From Takakia lepidozioides (Eukaryota > Streptophyta > Takakiopsida > Takakiales > Takakiaceae): 64,000 nucleotides of DNA. The stretch covers positions 58,404,001 through 58,468,000 of the forward strand of contig CM060733.1 in the NCBI GenBank assembly GCA_030704615.1, written 5' to 3'. Positions 49,101 to 60,871 of this stretch are shown here, piece after piece; positions within the stretch are counted from its first letter, which is position 1, and each line of letters starts with the position of its first letter. The notes beneath the pieces are model-generated. The model saw only the letters and a list, made by a program, of their open reading frames with translations, did no database searches and was not told where the DNA came from. The position numbers and the translations under genes were made by a program.

Positions 49101-51834
49101 CCACACAACAACTCCGTATGTGAATGTCGTCAACGCCATTCAAGGACATTATCAATTCTAATCAGGGACAATATAATTGCACCCTTAGATCCTAACCAGG
49201 TGAATTCATATACTCGCTTAAGAATGACTCAGACAAAGAAGTGAATGTCGTCAACGACATTCAATCTGGATCTAAGATTGCAATCCATATGAAGCCACAA
49301 TTTTTTCCCAAAAAAACAGTAGAGTTTCAAGTATGACATTTCACCTGTACACAACTCGCATCATGGCCCACTCTCCTCCAACCTGACTGTCAAAGTCGTT
49401 GGACCGTAAAATGTTACCATCTTTGGAGAACTCCCGGAAAAAACAGTATCTCCAGGTGAGACCTCTCCACTTCCTTATGTATGCCTCCAATGACATTTGG
49501 GGAGGGGAAACAATCGCAATGTTCAGGTCCTTCAAAGTCTGATCCAGCACAATGACGGCGCGCTTTTCGAGCTGCAAATAAATATTTGTCAGAATTGCAA
49601 AAAAGAAACACATCACATACTTGAAGAGAAGAAACAGCATGTTCGAATACACACACTGACTCCAAAATGTAGCCTTGTGGAGCCAGTTATCAAACACCAA
49701 ATCACTGATTCCTTCCACCTTTGTGCCAGGCTGTATGGTGCTCTTTGGGAACTGATTCAAGTCCTTTACTGTTTGATCTGAGTTCCATATCTCCAGCCAC
49801 CTTATTTTTGTTTGTGGGTCGACCATCGATATGGCCAGCCGGTGCAATTTCTCCTGCTGCATCTCCGGATGCACATGCTTGTCATAGTGTGTTTTGATCT
49901 GCTGAAGGAACTCAGGACCAAGTCCAGGATCTACTATTCTAAGCTGCTTTCCGAAGGCTGACATCAATTTGGTTCTTCGCATCTCAAACTCCTTCTTTAT
50001 TGCAGCTTCCACACCCTTTGATGTCCTTAGTTCCTCTGGTGTAGTGCGGTAATATTCGGATTTTCCCTTCTCAGCTGCCTCTGCCAGTTCTTGCTGCATT
50101 CATTCAAGTAGTGATTAGCTCCGAAGGGACTCTAAACATGTATTCGAAAAGTAAACAGATTACAGACTCGGGCTTACCGCATACATGTACTCCAGAAACG
50201 CCTCTCGTGTCAAAGAATACCAAGTGCCTGCAGCTCTTCCTGTTTCGCACTTCTTGATGATATTGGGTGGTAGTACTGTCCGAAAATCATCCAGCTTCAT
50301 CAGACCAATCCTCTGAATTCGGAATAGTGTGTGAACCAAGCTTGTTGTCACATGCGATTTCTCTGTCGATCTGCAAAAACATTGAAAACATTGCATTCCT
50401 TAACACTGTTTTTTGAGGATCAACAAGACACTACAGAGGGAATCAAATCTCCTGGATGACTTACTTGTTCACGTCGTGCATAGCTGTAAGAAGCCTAGCG
50501 ATGTCGTTTCCTGGATCCAAAACCATTGCCTCCACAGCAACATGCTTGTCTTTGTCTTTCGAATGGTGTTTCTGAATGTATCCCATCCATGCCAGCAATC
50601 GGTGGTTGCCGTCCCAGACGTAGAACATGTGGTTGCAAAATTGCTGGGTGTTCTTTCCCATCATGAGGCCCAGCTCGAACTCCTCATTGGCATCTTTCCA
50701 GCACTCATCCCAGTTATCACTGATCTCTGGAGAAACTAATGTGCTTTTCCCATTTATATCCGTCAGTGACACATAAAAAACTTGTGCACCAAGTCTATAT
50801 CCATGCACAAAATCACTCTCCAATTTTGTTATGTCATGGGAAAGAGGTGGACGCACAACAGGCATTGATATCATCCGGCACAGAGGTATGTCCAGACGCC
50901 CTCCAGATACGAGCATGTCCCTTATAACCTCCTGAGAGTTTACCTTCTGGAATGACATGAGTTCTTTCACCTTGTCAAGGTAGTGCACTTCGGATTCATC
51001 TGCTTCATCTGTATTCTCTGAGCTTTTTGCGGACTCGTCCCCATCTCCAGATCCTTTCCCCTCTGATCCTGTAGGCTTCGACCTCACAGTTTTCTGCACG
51101 ATGCCATTCAGTTCTGACTAAGTGATTTGCAAATAGTGAATGGCGGTAACGACAATCACTCTGTATCAAGGAAACTCACCATGAATGGTGTGAAAGAATT
51201 CAGCACAATCTACACATGCAAAGCCGAGACTGCCGTATTCAAAACAAAAGCGAGAGCGATAGCGAACGGCGTTAACGACAATCACAAAAGATAACAACCT
51301 GCCGGATCGGTGTTGTGTAATGACATATATGTGCAACTGATTGGCGGCAACGACATTCAGTGTAGTTTAGGGAGAATAGTAAGTGCAGACTCTCTCTTCA
51401 AACACATAGGTACATAAATCTCATGAGCAGAATCGAATGGCGTTAACGACGCTCGCGATTCAGTAGTTCCTGCTAAAGAATGGAAGAGGAAGGACTCCTT
51501 GAAAGGCAATCACACATAGCTATATGATAAAACTTACTGGCACCTTCTTAGGTTTTGAACTTTGATCCCCTTCTGCAGCTTTCCTCTTCCCTCTCACATC
51601 TGCTGGAGTTTCTGTCTGCGCAAGGGTTTCTTGACCTTCTTCAGGTTCGGCGTTCCGCGTGCTTCCACCTTCTTCAGTGTCCCTGCGATTCATCTCTGCC
51701 TCCACAGGCTGGCGCACTCTTATCGCCGACTGTGTCGCAGCCGCTGCCTCAGTCTCCGTCTGCTCTTGTGAATCAGTCTCCGCGTTCACCTGCTGCCTTG
51801 GCCCTGTGTTCTCCAACAAACGACGCCTCGTCAT
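46146..51834 (-). CDS. ParB-like / permuted DNA amino-methyltransferase fusion, copy 2 (best preserved)
   Basis: Ten exons on the - strand: 51834-51538, 51093-50465, 50370-50178, 50093-49656, 49571-49345, 48393-47742, 47628-47290, 47094-46809, 46714-46525, 46437-46146. ATG is at 51,834 (MTRRRLLENTG). Exon 2 is the ParB-like domain, IPLCRMISMPVVRPPL to MFYVWDGNHRLLAW. Exon 6 ends in a Lys-rich tract (KDKDKSKEKEKDKGKENEKE). Exon 7 gives DIVILDIPDGQAV, NYWSWVFGFCNNFLSDAGTL and NCVNSLYLVKGG, the fold around motif IV of amino-methylases, with DIPDG for DPPY. Exons 8-9 give VVDLSVSTG and GATYHAC. Breaks: exon 9 shifts frame after KAGGR (the other frame reads KPFGMEGDSDLYN) and returns before VDNDFSCE, and the exon 4 donor lacks one base. 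ParB-methylase fusions are known in bacteria and phages as DNA-modifying proteins; the function here is unproven. Confidence 0.8.
48539..49262. repeat. Seven palindromes in intron 5 of ParB-methyltransferase copy 2
   Basis: 20-bp palindromes at 48539-48558, 48645-48664, 48810-48829, 48917-48936, 49012-49031, 49122-49141 and 49243-49262. The type form is GAATGTCGTCAACGACATTC; variants use GAATGGCGT arms, and some pair a TCGT arm with a GCC arm. All but one have GTCAAC at the centre. Spacing is 93-121 bp, so this is a decayed tandem array. Similar flanking phrases (GACCTCACAACA, ACTCAGACA) recur between them. Confidence 0.9.
51138..51454. repeat. Four palindromes in intron 1 of ParB-methyltransferase copy 2
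   Basis: GAATGGCGGTAACGACAATC (51138), GAACGGCGTTAACGACAATC (51264), GATTGGCGGCAACGACATTC (51339) and GAATGGCGTTAACGACGCTC (51435). They share the arm of the intron 5 set but are more degenerate. Two have GTTAAC at the centre. Confidence 0.8.
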
Positions 51835-52688
51835 TTTCTCTCTTGCTCTGCGTCTCTCTCTAAGGGAAGTAAAATAAAGAGACTTTCTTCTCTTTCGTAT
51901 TCTAGAAGGAACCCTCTCCAGCTTGACTACCACTCTCCCTCTAAGCGCGAAAAGTAGAAAAACGCAGTGACTCCCGATTTCTTGCGGGATTGCCTGTGTT
52001 CTTGCGTGTCTCTAGAAGCATCGGATTCCCTCCCGCGTGACCGTTACACATAGTCGTTTCGATATTAGTGCACATGCCAGCAATTGGTGTACAGCTGTTC
52101 GTATTCAGTTATGGATGTCTGACGTGTGCCGCCCAAAACAAAACGGCGTGTTCTAATTATAACTGGTTCAATATTTAAAAAGAACAGCGAATCCCAGAAA
52201 TTGATGCGCAGTCTTAAACAAATAAATATAAATGAACGAGAGTTTGATGACAAATTTTGGAATATCATACACGGTCATCCTTGTTATCCAAACCCCACAT
52301 TCGTTGCACATTTGGAACTTTCCAGGTGCGCATGATCATTGGTAGTAGTATATAGATACATTTACTTAATCTGCAATCCCATTCTCGGATCCTGTGGCAT
52401 GCTTCCAGGAAGTCGGCTTTGTTATTGGGTTTATTGATGAGGTTCTGATTAACGGTTTAACAGTTGCCGACACTGCCCCTATGGATTCTCTGACCACTGG
52501 GCCCACAAGAAAAGTAATTAAAATGGACGGCTGCATATCTGGAATGAATAACAGAATATGCACAGTCGTTATCTGAGCTTCCTCCGCCATATGCTCTGCT
52601 CATTCTTCAACTGTGTTCTGGAGACAGCAGTAAACCGATTTACACTAGATCTGCGATAGCAAGGTACAAACATACTCGAGGAAGGAAG
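51835..52688. promoter_or_regulatory. Divergent intergenic region between methyltransferase copy 2 and transposase
   Basis: The two start codons (51,834 on - and 52,689 on +) face away from each other across 854 bp, so shared or back-to-back promoters must lie here. The strand near copy 2 is purine-rich (GAGAGAGAC). A frame at 52,126-52,335 has no recognisable domain. No definite TATA box can be asserted. Confidence 0.5.
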
Positions 52689-55600
52689 ATGGCTTCCTCT
52701 GAAGCGGAGTTCTTCTCAGACGACAAACCAGTGCCGTTCTCCCAGGAAGTCCTTGACAATGGATTTGCAATTGTTCTGGAACATGTCTTGGCTACCCGTT
52801 TTCAGCTGCAGAATGGCTCCATCTTTTTGGAGAAAGAGGTTTACGATCTGAAAGGGAAGTTGGTGAAATATTCTTTCCAAAACCGTGATGAGACGGCTCA
52901 TATCAGCCAGTGGAGAGTGCGTCCTGGTCGATACAGAGTACTTGGAGAGCCTCGGCGAAAGTCCCTTGGGTCATATGTGACGCCCGGGACTGCTGCTGTC
53001 GGTCGTTGAAGACAAGAGGGAGGTGGTGGTGAAAAAAGAACAGACTTCCTCCACTCCAATCGTTGAGCTTTCGGATTCTTCCGATGATGACATAAGTGAA
53101 ATTCCAAATCCAGTCCTTCCTACTGTGGTTGCAGAAGCTGATGAAGAAGAGATTTGTAGTGTCATTCCAAAATTGCGGGCGATGGGAGGAATGGCTGGAT
53201 TCAAAAGTGAGTTGCGGGGAATTGATTGGGAATCTTTGAAGCAGGTGCCTGTGAAGTTCTTGCCGGAGACTTTTGATGGCGATATCCTATTCGAGCTGCC
53301 TCCTCCTCCGCGAGTTGGAGGTGTAACAATCATGATGCATGGAATGGACAAGAAACACGACGGGCACCCGTGGTGCAGAACAAAAACATCCAATATTCAG
53401 AATGATGACAAGCTTGTTTTCAGGAGGACAGTTTGCAATGGACACCTTAGGTGTGATAATTTGAATTGCAGACACTTTCTTCAGTCTGGAGTTCATAATC
53501 AAAGCGAATGGGAGGGTCTGGCGGAGAATCCATTTCAGCCTGGGACTGCCCCTCCACCGGCAAACACTTTCGTCTGCAAATTCTGCAAACTTGTGCCATC
53601 CTGCTTGGCGCTCTGCGGAGCAAGAATGTACTATGTTGTCCACCGTTTGAATACAATGACGAGAGCTTGTGTGCATTTTGGATTCCATAACCATCCTGTC
53701 TCGAAGGGGGATTACAGGGAGAGTGTTGAGACAGTATCGAGGTTGATCAAACAGGAGTTCGGGAGAAACCCATCCGCAACAACATCTGCAATTGCTCTTG
53801 GCGCAAGCAAGTCCTTCTTGGAAAGCCATATTTTGAGTGAAGGAGATTCTGTGGGGACTAAACTTGACGGTGCAGCATTGGACCTGGTCATGGATCATTT
53901 CTCCACTTTAAGTTCACCTAACATTCGGCATCAGATCAATGCATTGAGAATGGGCTCTGGGATCAGAGGCTACATAGACAATATTTTGGAATTGAAACGA
54001 CTGAGCAAGTACGATTACATCCAGGACAATGTATTCCCAGGTCAAGGTGCCATCAAAGTTTTTCTTTTCAAAATGTCGACTGTTGGGGAGGGCAGTGGGG
54101 TTAGCCTCGTGAAGCGGATGCAGAAGACTGGGGACTTGCAGAACTGTTTTCTTATGTTTGATCATGTGAAACGAGTGAAGGATTGGACGACAATGGCTTG
54201 TCATGTCTACGATCCAGTGTACCAACGAGTTATGACAATTGCAGTTTGTGACATGCAATCCGAGGATACGGAATCCCAGAAGCTCATGTGGAATTCCCTG
54301 ATACGTGTCATGGGCTGCCATGGGCTGCCATCTCCAAATTTCGCAGGTTTCATGGCGGATAGTGCTCAAGCAAATTTCAATGCTATTCGTATTGTCTTCG
54401 GATCGGGCGACCCAAAAGTGCCTATGCCAGGAAGAGAGCGTACATGTCTATTCCATTGGACACAATCTCTGGAAAAACATACAAAGTCGGACATCAAACC
54501 AGAGATGCAGACTCAGCACCGTAAATTGTGCAAAGAGTACAAAGATGCTAGAACAATGAAGGAGGCGGACACTTTGTTCCAGACAATTCGTGCCTGGTGG
54601 TTCTCTTCTGGAGCTGCATCACTTGAGAGTATGAGAGCATTGGAAGATTGGCTGGCGTTTTGGCACTTCCGGTATAGACAGTGGGGAGCAGCCATGACAA
54701 TGGTACGAGGCTTCTATTTCATGCTTTATTCATACATTTGCTTTCCATATTTTTGACTCATTGCTTTCTTTATGTTGTTTCCTGTGCACTATTCTGAAGT
54801 GTGGTTATCCTCTTTGCAGAACATGTCCATTGAGGAAATGGCAGACATGCCATCTTGCAATTTGGCAGAAACTGTGCACAATGCATGGTTGCAGCAGTCT
54901 GGGAAAAGAGGTCGGGATTTGTATGTGGCAACAACAGATGATTTGATACGTGCCTTGCAACAACAAACCCGATACCGTGATTTCTTACGAGGTGGGGTTG
55001 GTGGCAAGGGTCCGGACAAATCGGAGTTGATGTTGCGTGCTGCAAACAGATCTGGGGATCCAATCAAGATAGCACGGGCGGTGAGCATGTATGCCCAGGG
55101 AACGCCACTTGTTTCTAGAGTTCCACATCTTGAAGGGGAGGAGAGATTCGGCTCCTGTAAGAGGAAATTGAACACTCCACCTGGTTCGGATTCAGATTCC
55201 CACAGGGCAGACCGTGATAACTTCTCGAAGCCTCGTGTTCCCCTGCATGACAGCTCCGTGTCCGGAACCTCCATTGTGGAGGAACCTCCAACACGACGGC
55301 AAGCTCCAGCATCAAACCGTGCCACTGAAATGGTGCAGGAGAGAAACAACCCCCTTGATGTGCTTGAGTCCGCATGCCCCGACCACGTTTGGCACATAGA
55401 ACGCACAAGTGTCGGGTCTCGTGTGAAATGTACAGCGATCAGGGCAACTAATTTCGAGAAGTGCACTTCATCTATATCCAGAGGTGGTGCCCGAACTCCT
55501 GCTCCGACTTTCACGGGCTTGATGCGTCCATACGGTCAACCAGAAGCCAAGAACCACAAGTTCTGGTTCTGCGCAGATGATTGTGCCAGATGTGTGCATG

Positions 55601-56200
55601 GAACTGTGCGTCCTTCCGTAGTGATGAAGCCATCTCCTCCAACCGTTTGGCCCGTGAAGGTGGGAACACATCTCAGCTTTCAGGAGATTGAAATGCTGGA
55701 GGAGGCAGGTTTTTCCCTTGCGAGACAACCCCAACTCCATGCATGTGCTACTACTCCTGCGTCCTCCCGGGTCCCCCGGCAAATCCTGACTTGTGGCCAA
55801 CCAAACGAGATGGAAAGCTCGTTCGGCGTTTCCCTCCAACCGCTGAACACTTTGGCAAAGTGGAGTCCGCAAGAATGCTCCAAGCTCGTGTCGGAAGCAC
55901 CACGGAAGTACCCGAGGATATGGTCGGGTATTCACAATCATCACTTCCACATCTGCTGTTCATGACAGGACCTACGACATCACGGTTTCCAATTTCCCCA
56001 ATTGCACATGTCCTGATTTTGTGAATATGCTATCAACCAGTTTGGGCAAGAGAGGTAAATTCATACCCTGCAAACATTTGTATTTCATATTTTTGAGGAG
56101 GATGGTTTGCGATCCCAAACGTGACAACTTCATTCACCAGGCCACTATGAGTTTCAACGAGGTCGATACTCTTTTGCAGCGGGATACAACACATGGGTAG
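52689..56200 (+). CDS. MULE-like DDE transposase with C-terminal SWIM finger (damaged)
   Basis: Start ATG 52,689 (MASSEAEFFSDDKPVPF); one clear intron, 54,703-54,819. Order: N-terminal region; an acidic tract (SDSSDDD); a Cys/His-rich domain (CNGHLRCDNLNC, CKFCKLVPSCLALCG, HFGFHNHP); and a Mutator-like DDE core with first Asp in CFLMFDHV (54,160), second in FMADSAQANFNAI (54,358) and the following C..H, TCLFHW (54,445). Then come a Pro/Ser-rich linker, a second Cys cluster (FCADDCARCVHG) and a SWIM finger CTC...CKH, CxCx19CxH (56,003-56,077). These parts in this order fit MULE-type transposases, which use SWIM fingers and make 8-11-bp target duplications. Frame shifts are apparent near 52,985, 55,745 and 55,950, so the protein is interrupted at both ends. 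I could not identify the catalytic Glu with certainty. Confidence 0.75.
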
Positions 56201-56599
56201 CATGAACTATGTAATGTGGTATGTGGATGACCATGATTTGAAATGTGTAATTCACATCAATTCGTCGGCTGTGCAATGATATGGCCTCCAACTATACGGA
56301 GTGAGGTCTGAGTGACAACTTTTAGGTAGTGCACATTTGTCATTGCACCGTTCGAAGTCTACATGTCTTGCTGTCGCTATGCACTACAATCATCTTTTGA
56401 AGATTCATATTTGGGAGGGAAGAAGTCTTCTCGTGGCAGCCCTTTATGGCGCACACTTTGTGAGGATATTTTGTCGTCTTCGTAATTGTAAAAGTGAAAC
56501 AAACATTTGTAATTGCACAATGTTGGATGCTGCAATTGTAGGCCTCAACGCTCGTCTTGATTCTATTTAGGCAAGATTCCCTGCATTAATTCCACGGTC
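56201..56599. other. 3' flank of the transposase
   Basis: Non-coding. It leads into the terminus at the same distance as downstream of the 14.86-15.21 kb fragment. A short frame at 56,337-56,570 has no recognisable domain. Confidence 0.4.
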
Positions 56600-56823
56600 A
56601 TAGGACCATCCACGGTTATAGGCGGCGCATGTTAATGCTGACGTGGCAGTTGACGGACAGTGCCACGTCATCATTTACCGCCACATCAGCATGCTGACAT
56701 GACGCTCACGCCACGTCAGCATGTGTGCAGGCTCACGCCACGTCAGCTGGCGTGAGCGTACGCTCACGCCACGTCACTCCTGCGTGAGCGTACGCTCGCG
56801 CGCTCACGTGCAACGCTCACGCC
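56600..56823. repeat. Right terminal repeat of the inner element
   Basis: CCACGGTCATAGG and CCACGGTTATAGG, then CCACGTCA blocks, then GCTCACGCCACGTCAGC and GCGTGAGCGTACGCTCACGC palindromes, ending GCTCACGCC at 56,823. Its reverse complement has the same order of motifs as 45,501-45,690. Confidence 0.65.
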
Positions 56824-59800
56824 ATTGCGTCGTTGTTTTCAACGAGGCCATCGCAAGGTGGAATCTGAGTGCCATGACGGACATGCTTGCTGCGAGTCCT
56901 CCCCGCATAACAGGTAGCACACAAGACACGGGAGGACTGAAAACAAGTCCAATATGTTTGATAGCCCAGGAGGGCAGTGGGAGCACGCTGACTCCTACAC
57001 ATGTCCACAAAATCCCATTTTTAACCAATGATGCCATTGGCACAAGTCCACGAAGAGGATGTCTCCCATGTGCACTTTTGCTCAAGAACAGCGATTCTCG
57101 ATATTGAAACAACAATGCAAGCATGCACGGTTCAACTTACTCACAGGCAAAGTCGGAGTCCAGCTCCTTGTCAGAAGTCTCCTCTGTACCAGTATCAGCG
57201 GGACGGGGCTTCGGAGGGACCTGAGAAGTGTGTCCACCCAAACCCATCAGGAGGTTCTTGTAAATCTCAGCATCCCCTTCAATCCCAAAGACATGTCGCG
57301 CACACTGGCCTTGCAAGCGTGGTACGAAGCACCTGCAGTGGAATAGAATGAAGTAAGCAGACATTGAAGACACATTCGGAACGGTGGAAAGTGCTGAAAG
57401 TGCAAGCTCAATCAAACCTCATGAAATGTGAATGTTGAAGAGACGAACCTGTGCCCATCGACAAATCCAGAACTCTGGCGTCTGTGTAGGTGCAGCACTC
57501 CACAATCGTTTGAATGAAAGCCGGGCTCCTCTCCCTCGCCCCTCTCCAAGGAACCCCATTCCCCTTCGCAAGCACACGTTGCTGTCGACGTAGTTGTGAT
57601 GCATGTCATCCGTGGGGATCTGTCCTGTCATCTATGAACTTGCCCCCGTGAGTGATGGCAAACTCCGTAATGCCGGCCGGAGTCGTTGGTGGATGCACCC
57701 GGACGAGACAAACAGCTTCAAACAGACGAGTCTGCGAACATGACATCCACAAGGAACTAAGAACCAAAATAAAATCGGGCCCCTACATATGAGTTGGAGC
57801 GACCTATACAACACAATCCCAGAACAAAAAAGAAGAGGAAGAAGAAGGGAAACTCACCATCTCTCCCGGACGATCCCCCTTCGTAAGGTACATGCTGTTC
57901 ACACAAATTCCATGTCTTCACGACTCTCATGCCCGAGGCTTTCAAATAGCTGGCAAGGGCACGGCGACACCGAACATCGATGGACTGGATGAGAACCAAA
58001 ACACCCTGCATCGGAAAGGAAGAAGTTGCAAAAGGAAAAAACCCACCGCCAGTAGCGCTCATCAAATGCATTCCAACCCGGACAAGCACCCGATGGAGGG
58101 ATATCCGGACTGCCAACCCATCAAGGATGTCCAAGATGATGAGTTCCGCTGCATATGGCTTCTCCTTCCCGTTCACCCACGATTTGGTCATTTTAGCCTG
58201 CAAACAAAAATACAATGGAATTCTGACAAGTTTATAAACGATCCATGCCCACAGCAGACAAAGAGAGCAGAAGCCACAGAACCAAAGAGAACACGCACCG
58301 TGCTGAGGAACTCGACAATCCTCTCCCACACTGGTGATGGCTCGCCCTTGTAATCAGATTTCTTCGACTCCATCATTGCAAGGAACCCGACGTTGGCAAT
58401 CTCCAACCTGGTTGGACGAATGACCCTCGTGGGATGTTCCACTGCATGGTACGGGTCCTTGGGATCAACCACCCCCTTGTTTTTTCTCCCCGGATCCCCT
58501 ACCATGCGGTGGAGTCTGCTGGACATGCTCCACAGGGCCAATAGCTGCAACACTTCCCTGCCCTTGTGCCACCTTCCCTCTACCCCTTCCCTTCCCCACA
58601 ACACCAGCAACATCTTTTCCCTTTGCCTTTCTTCCTCTACCCGGGGTATCCTGAGCGGGAGGCTCCTTCTCTGCAAGAGTCCTCAGATTACGCTCATGAA
58701 TGTCGAGGTCCGCTGCTGCGGCAGTGGCTGCAATACGGTCATTCTCTCTCCTCAAAGACAACTCTACAGCTGGGGTCTCTGAAGGAGGGCAATCCAAATA
58801 CCAACCACAAGAAGAAAGATGGTCTGGACCCCAGTCATGCAAGATCCCAGCAGTGAACATGGTCTGGTTGCCAGCAGGGACAAGCCAAAGGTCCACGAAA
58901 TCTGGATGTTTGTCCAAGCAATTCTCTTCCAAGAGAACAAACTTAATGTACCTGCAGGAACAGACACAGCCTCATTTTCCAATGCACATATTGTGTCCCA
59001 GCTTTTTCAACACACCAGGAAGACCCCCTTAAACAGTATGCCACACAACACATTGCAACCACAACACAAGCAAAGAGTGCAAGGGTGTGCACCTGTAAAG
59101 GCATCGTTTCCAGGCTTCCTCTCCTTTTTCCTGCTGGTCAAGCTCATTTGTTCGACTGATGCCACCCTCCTTGCTGAACTCTCTAAAGAAACCAGAGTGC
59201 CACACTGTGGCTCTCCATTTTCTCATGTATGCTTCGAAGGAGACCTTCGGAGCTGTCATAGTGATGCCATAGTCAGCCAGCTGAGTATGCAGAACCGATC
59301 GGGCCCTTTCTTCCCAACTGCAAAAAAATTGAAATGGAAGAATGAACCCAAAAACAGTCACAGCGAATGTAAGAGGCAATGGGAAGAGAAGGACAGGAAA
59401 AGAGAAAAGAAAGTGAGATACGAGAGGACATCACACCTGGCTCCAGTAAGTGGCCTTGTGAAGCCAGGTGTCCAGCACATTGTCACTGACAGGAACGACA
59501 CGCTGGGTCTTCTTCTCCTTCTCTGGCCTTGGGAACATGTGGGTATCCCTAACTGTGGGATCGGAGTTCCATATCTGTAGCCACTTCACCTTCTGTTCAG
59601 AAGACACGACGGCGGTAGACAACCTGTGCAACTTCTCCTGGGCCATCTCCGGCTTGCCTGGCTTGTTATAATGGTTTTTTATCTCCAGGAGAAACTGCGG
59701 CCCGAATGATGGGTCGGCCATTCTCAACTGCTTCACAAAAGCACTCATTATTGTCCTTCTTGTAGCGTTCATCTCCTTCTGGATGTGACTTTCAACCCCC

Positions 59801-60871
59801 TTTGCTGTCCTTCTCTCCTCAGGGGTAGAGCTGTAGTATTCCAGTTTGCCACGCTCCCCTGCATCTGCAATGTCTTGCTGCAAGGGAATGCAAGAGAGTT
59901 GCATCAATCCAAGGTCAAGGGAGACAGACAGAAACAAACATGTGGAAGCAGGAATATGGAAAGGCCAGATGAAGGAAGATGTATCTCACCGTGTACATGT
60001 ACTCCATGAAAGCCTCACGGGTCAATGAGTACCATGTTTCCGAAGTCTTGGAGCTTTCGCATTTCTTATACATCTCTGCCGAAAGGATGGTCTTGAAGTT
60101 GGTCAAGGGCATCTGCCCGATCCTTTGTATCCTATACAGTGTGTGAATCCAGACTCGTTTTGACATGCGATGTCTCCGTCCCTCTGCAGAATGATATCTG
60201 AATTTCAGAATGTAATTCAAGGACTTGAATCAAGGAAGAACGGAACCAGAAGTGCAACATGTACAATGAGAAACCAACCTGTTCACATCATTCATTGCCG
60301 TCAGAAGACCCATCATGTTGTCGTCACAATCAAGCACCATCGATCGAACAGAGTAATGCCACTCTTCCTCCTGTGAGTGCAGCCTCCCAATGACAGCCAT
60401 CCATGCAAGCAACCGGTGGTTGCCATCCCAAACGTGAAACATCTTCCCGAGAAATACTTGGGTGGAAGGTTTCCTGGAGAGAAGAAGTTCGAAGGATTCG
60501 TTCACCTGTCTCCAAATGGGGTCCCAGGAGTCGACGATTGACTCATCCAAAAGGAGCTCGTTACCTCTAGAATCCCTAGTAGAAACGTAAAAGACTGCGG
60601 ATCCATCCAAATACCCATGAACAAACTCGGCCTCCAGCTTGAGAATGTCTTTGACAAGGGGTGGACGAACGACGGGCATGGAAACCAACCTACACAGGGG
60701 AATCTTCACCTCCACCAGGAGCAAGCATACTTTGAACCACAAGCTGAGAGTTCACCTTTTGACCCCCCAACATCTCAGCGGCTTTGCTTTCATAAAACTC
60801 ATCGTCAACATCAACTATGGTCTCCTTCCCTGACCCTGAGGGACCTCATCCGCCACACTTTGCATTTTCTC
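56824..60871 (-). pseudogene. ParB-like / permuted DNA amino-methyltransferase fusion, copy 3 (decayed, tail split)
   Basis: Exons 2-10 on the - strand: 60871-60279, 60183-59990, 59877-59437, 59317-59093, 58951-58299, 58197-57858, 57731-57449, 57332-57141, and 56936-56824 (first part of the last exon). Exon 1 is beyond the 116-bp array or lost. The ParB-like motif is MFHVWDGNHRLLAW. The methylase part has ELIILDILDG (motif IV position), VCLVRVHP, RVLDLSMGTG and GASYHAC/GIEGDAEIYKNLL. Frame slips are visible in exon 2 (near 60,700), exon 3 (near 60,155), exon 5 (start), exon 6 (near 58,480, at an A6 run), exon 7 (three) and exon 9. The last exon stops at the end of the inner transposon; its remainder appears to be 45,401-45,500. 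It belongs to the outer element. Confidence 0.75.

Larger units (their letters stand above)
45501..56823. mobile_element. Inner MULE-like transposon carrying a methyltransferase and a transposase
   Basis: About 11.3 kb, bounded by similar inverted GC-rich ends: left GCGTGAGCCTGGTCACGTGA, right (reverse complement) GGCGTGAGCGTTGCACGTGA. Flanking 7-mers TGCCTCG (left) and TGCGTCG (right) could be a decayed target duplication; 9 bp, usual for Mutator-type elements, would match 6 of 9. Contents from left: terminus, GGATGAATG repeats, ParB-methyltransferase copy 2 (- strand), an 850-bp divergent intergenic region, a DDE/SWIM transposase (+ strand), terminus. Both genes have lesions, so this copy is probably not autonomous now. 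Confidence 0.65.

Noticed and set aside
52126-52335. Small frame in the divergent intergenic region
   Set aside because: No domain, not supported elsewhere; the region is more likely promoter and 5' UTR.
52689-56200. Assignment of the transposase to the KDZ (Kyakuja/Dileera/Zisupton) group
   Set aside because: KDZ elements also combine zinc fingers with DNA-modification genes, but the spacing DHV...ADSAQANFNAI...C..H plus a C-terminal SWIM finger fits Mutator-like elements better. A profile search is needed to decide.
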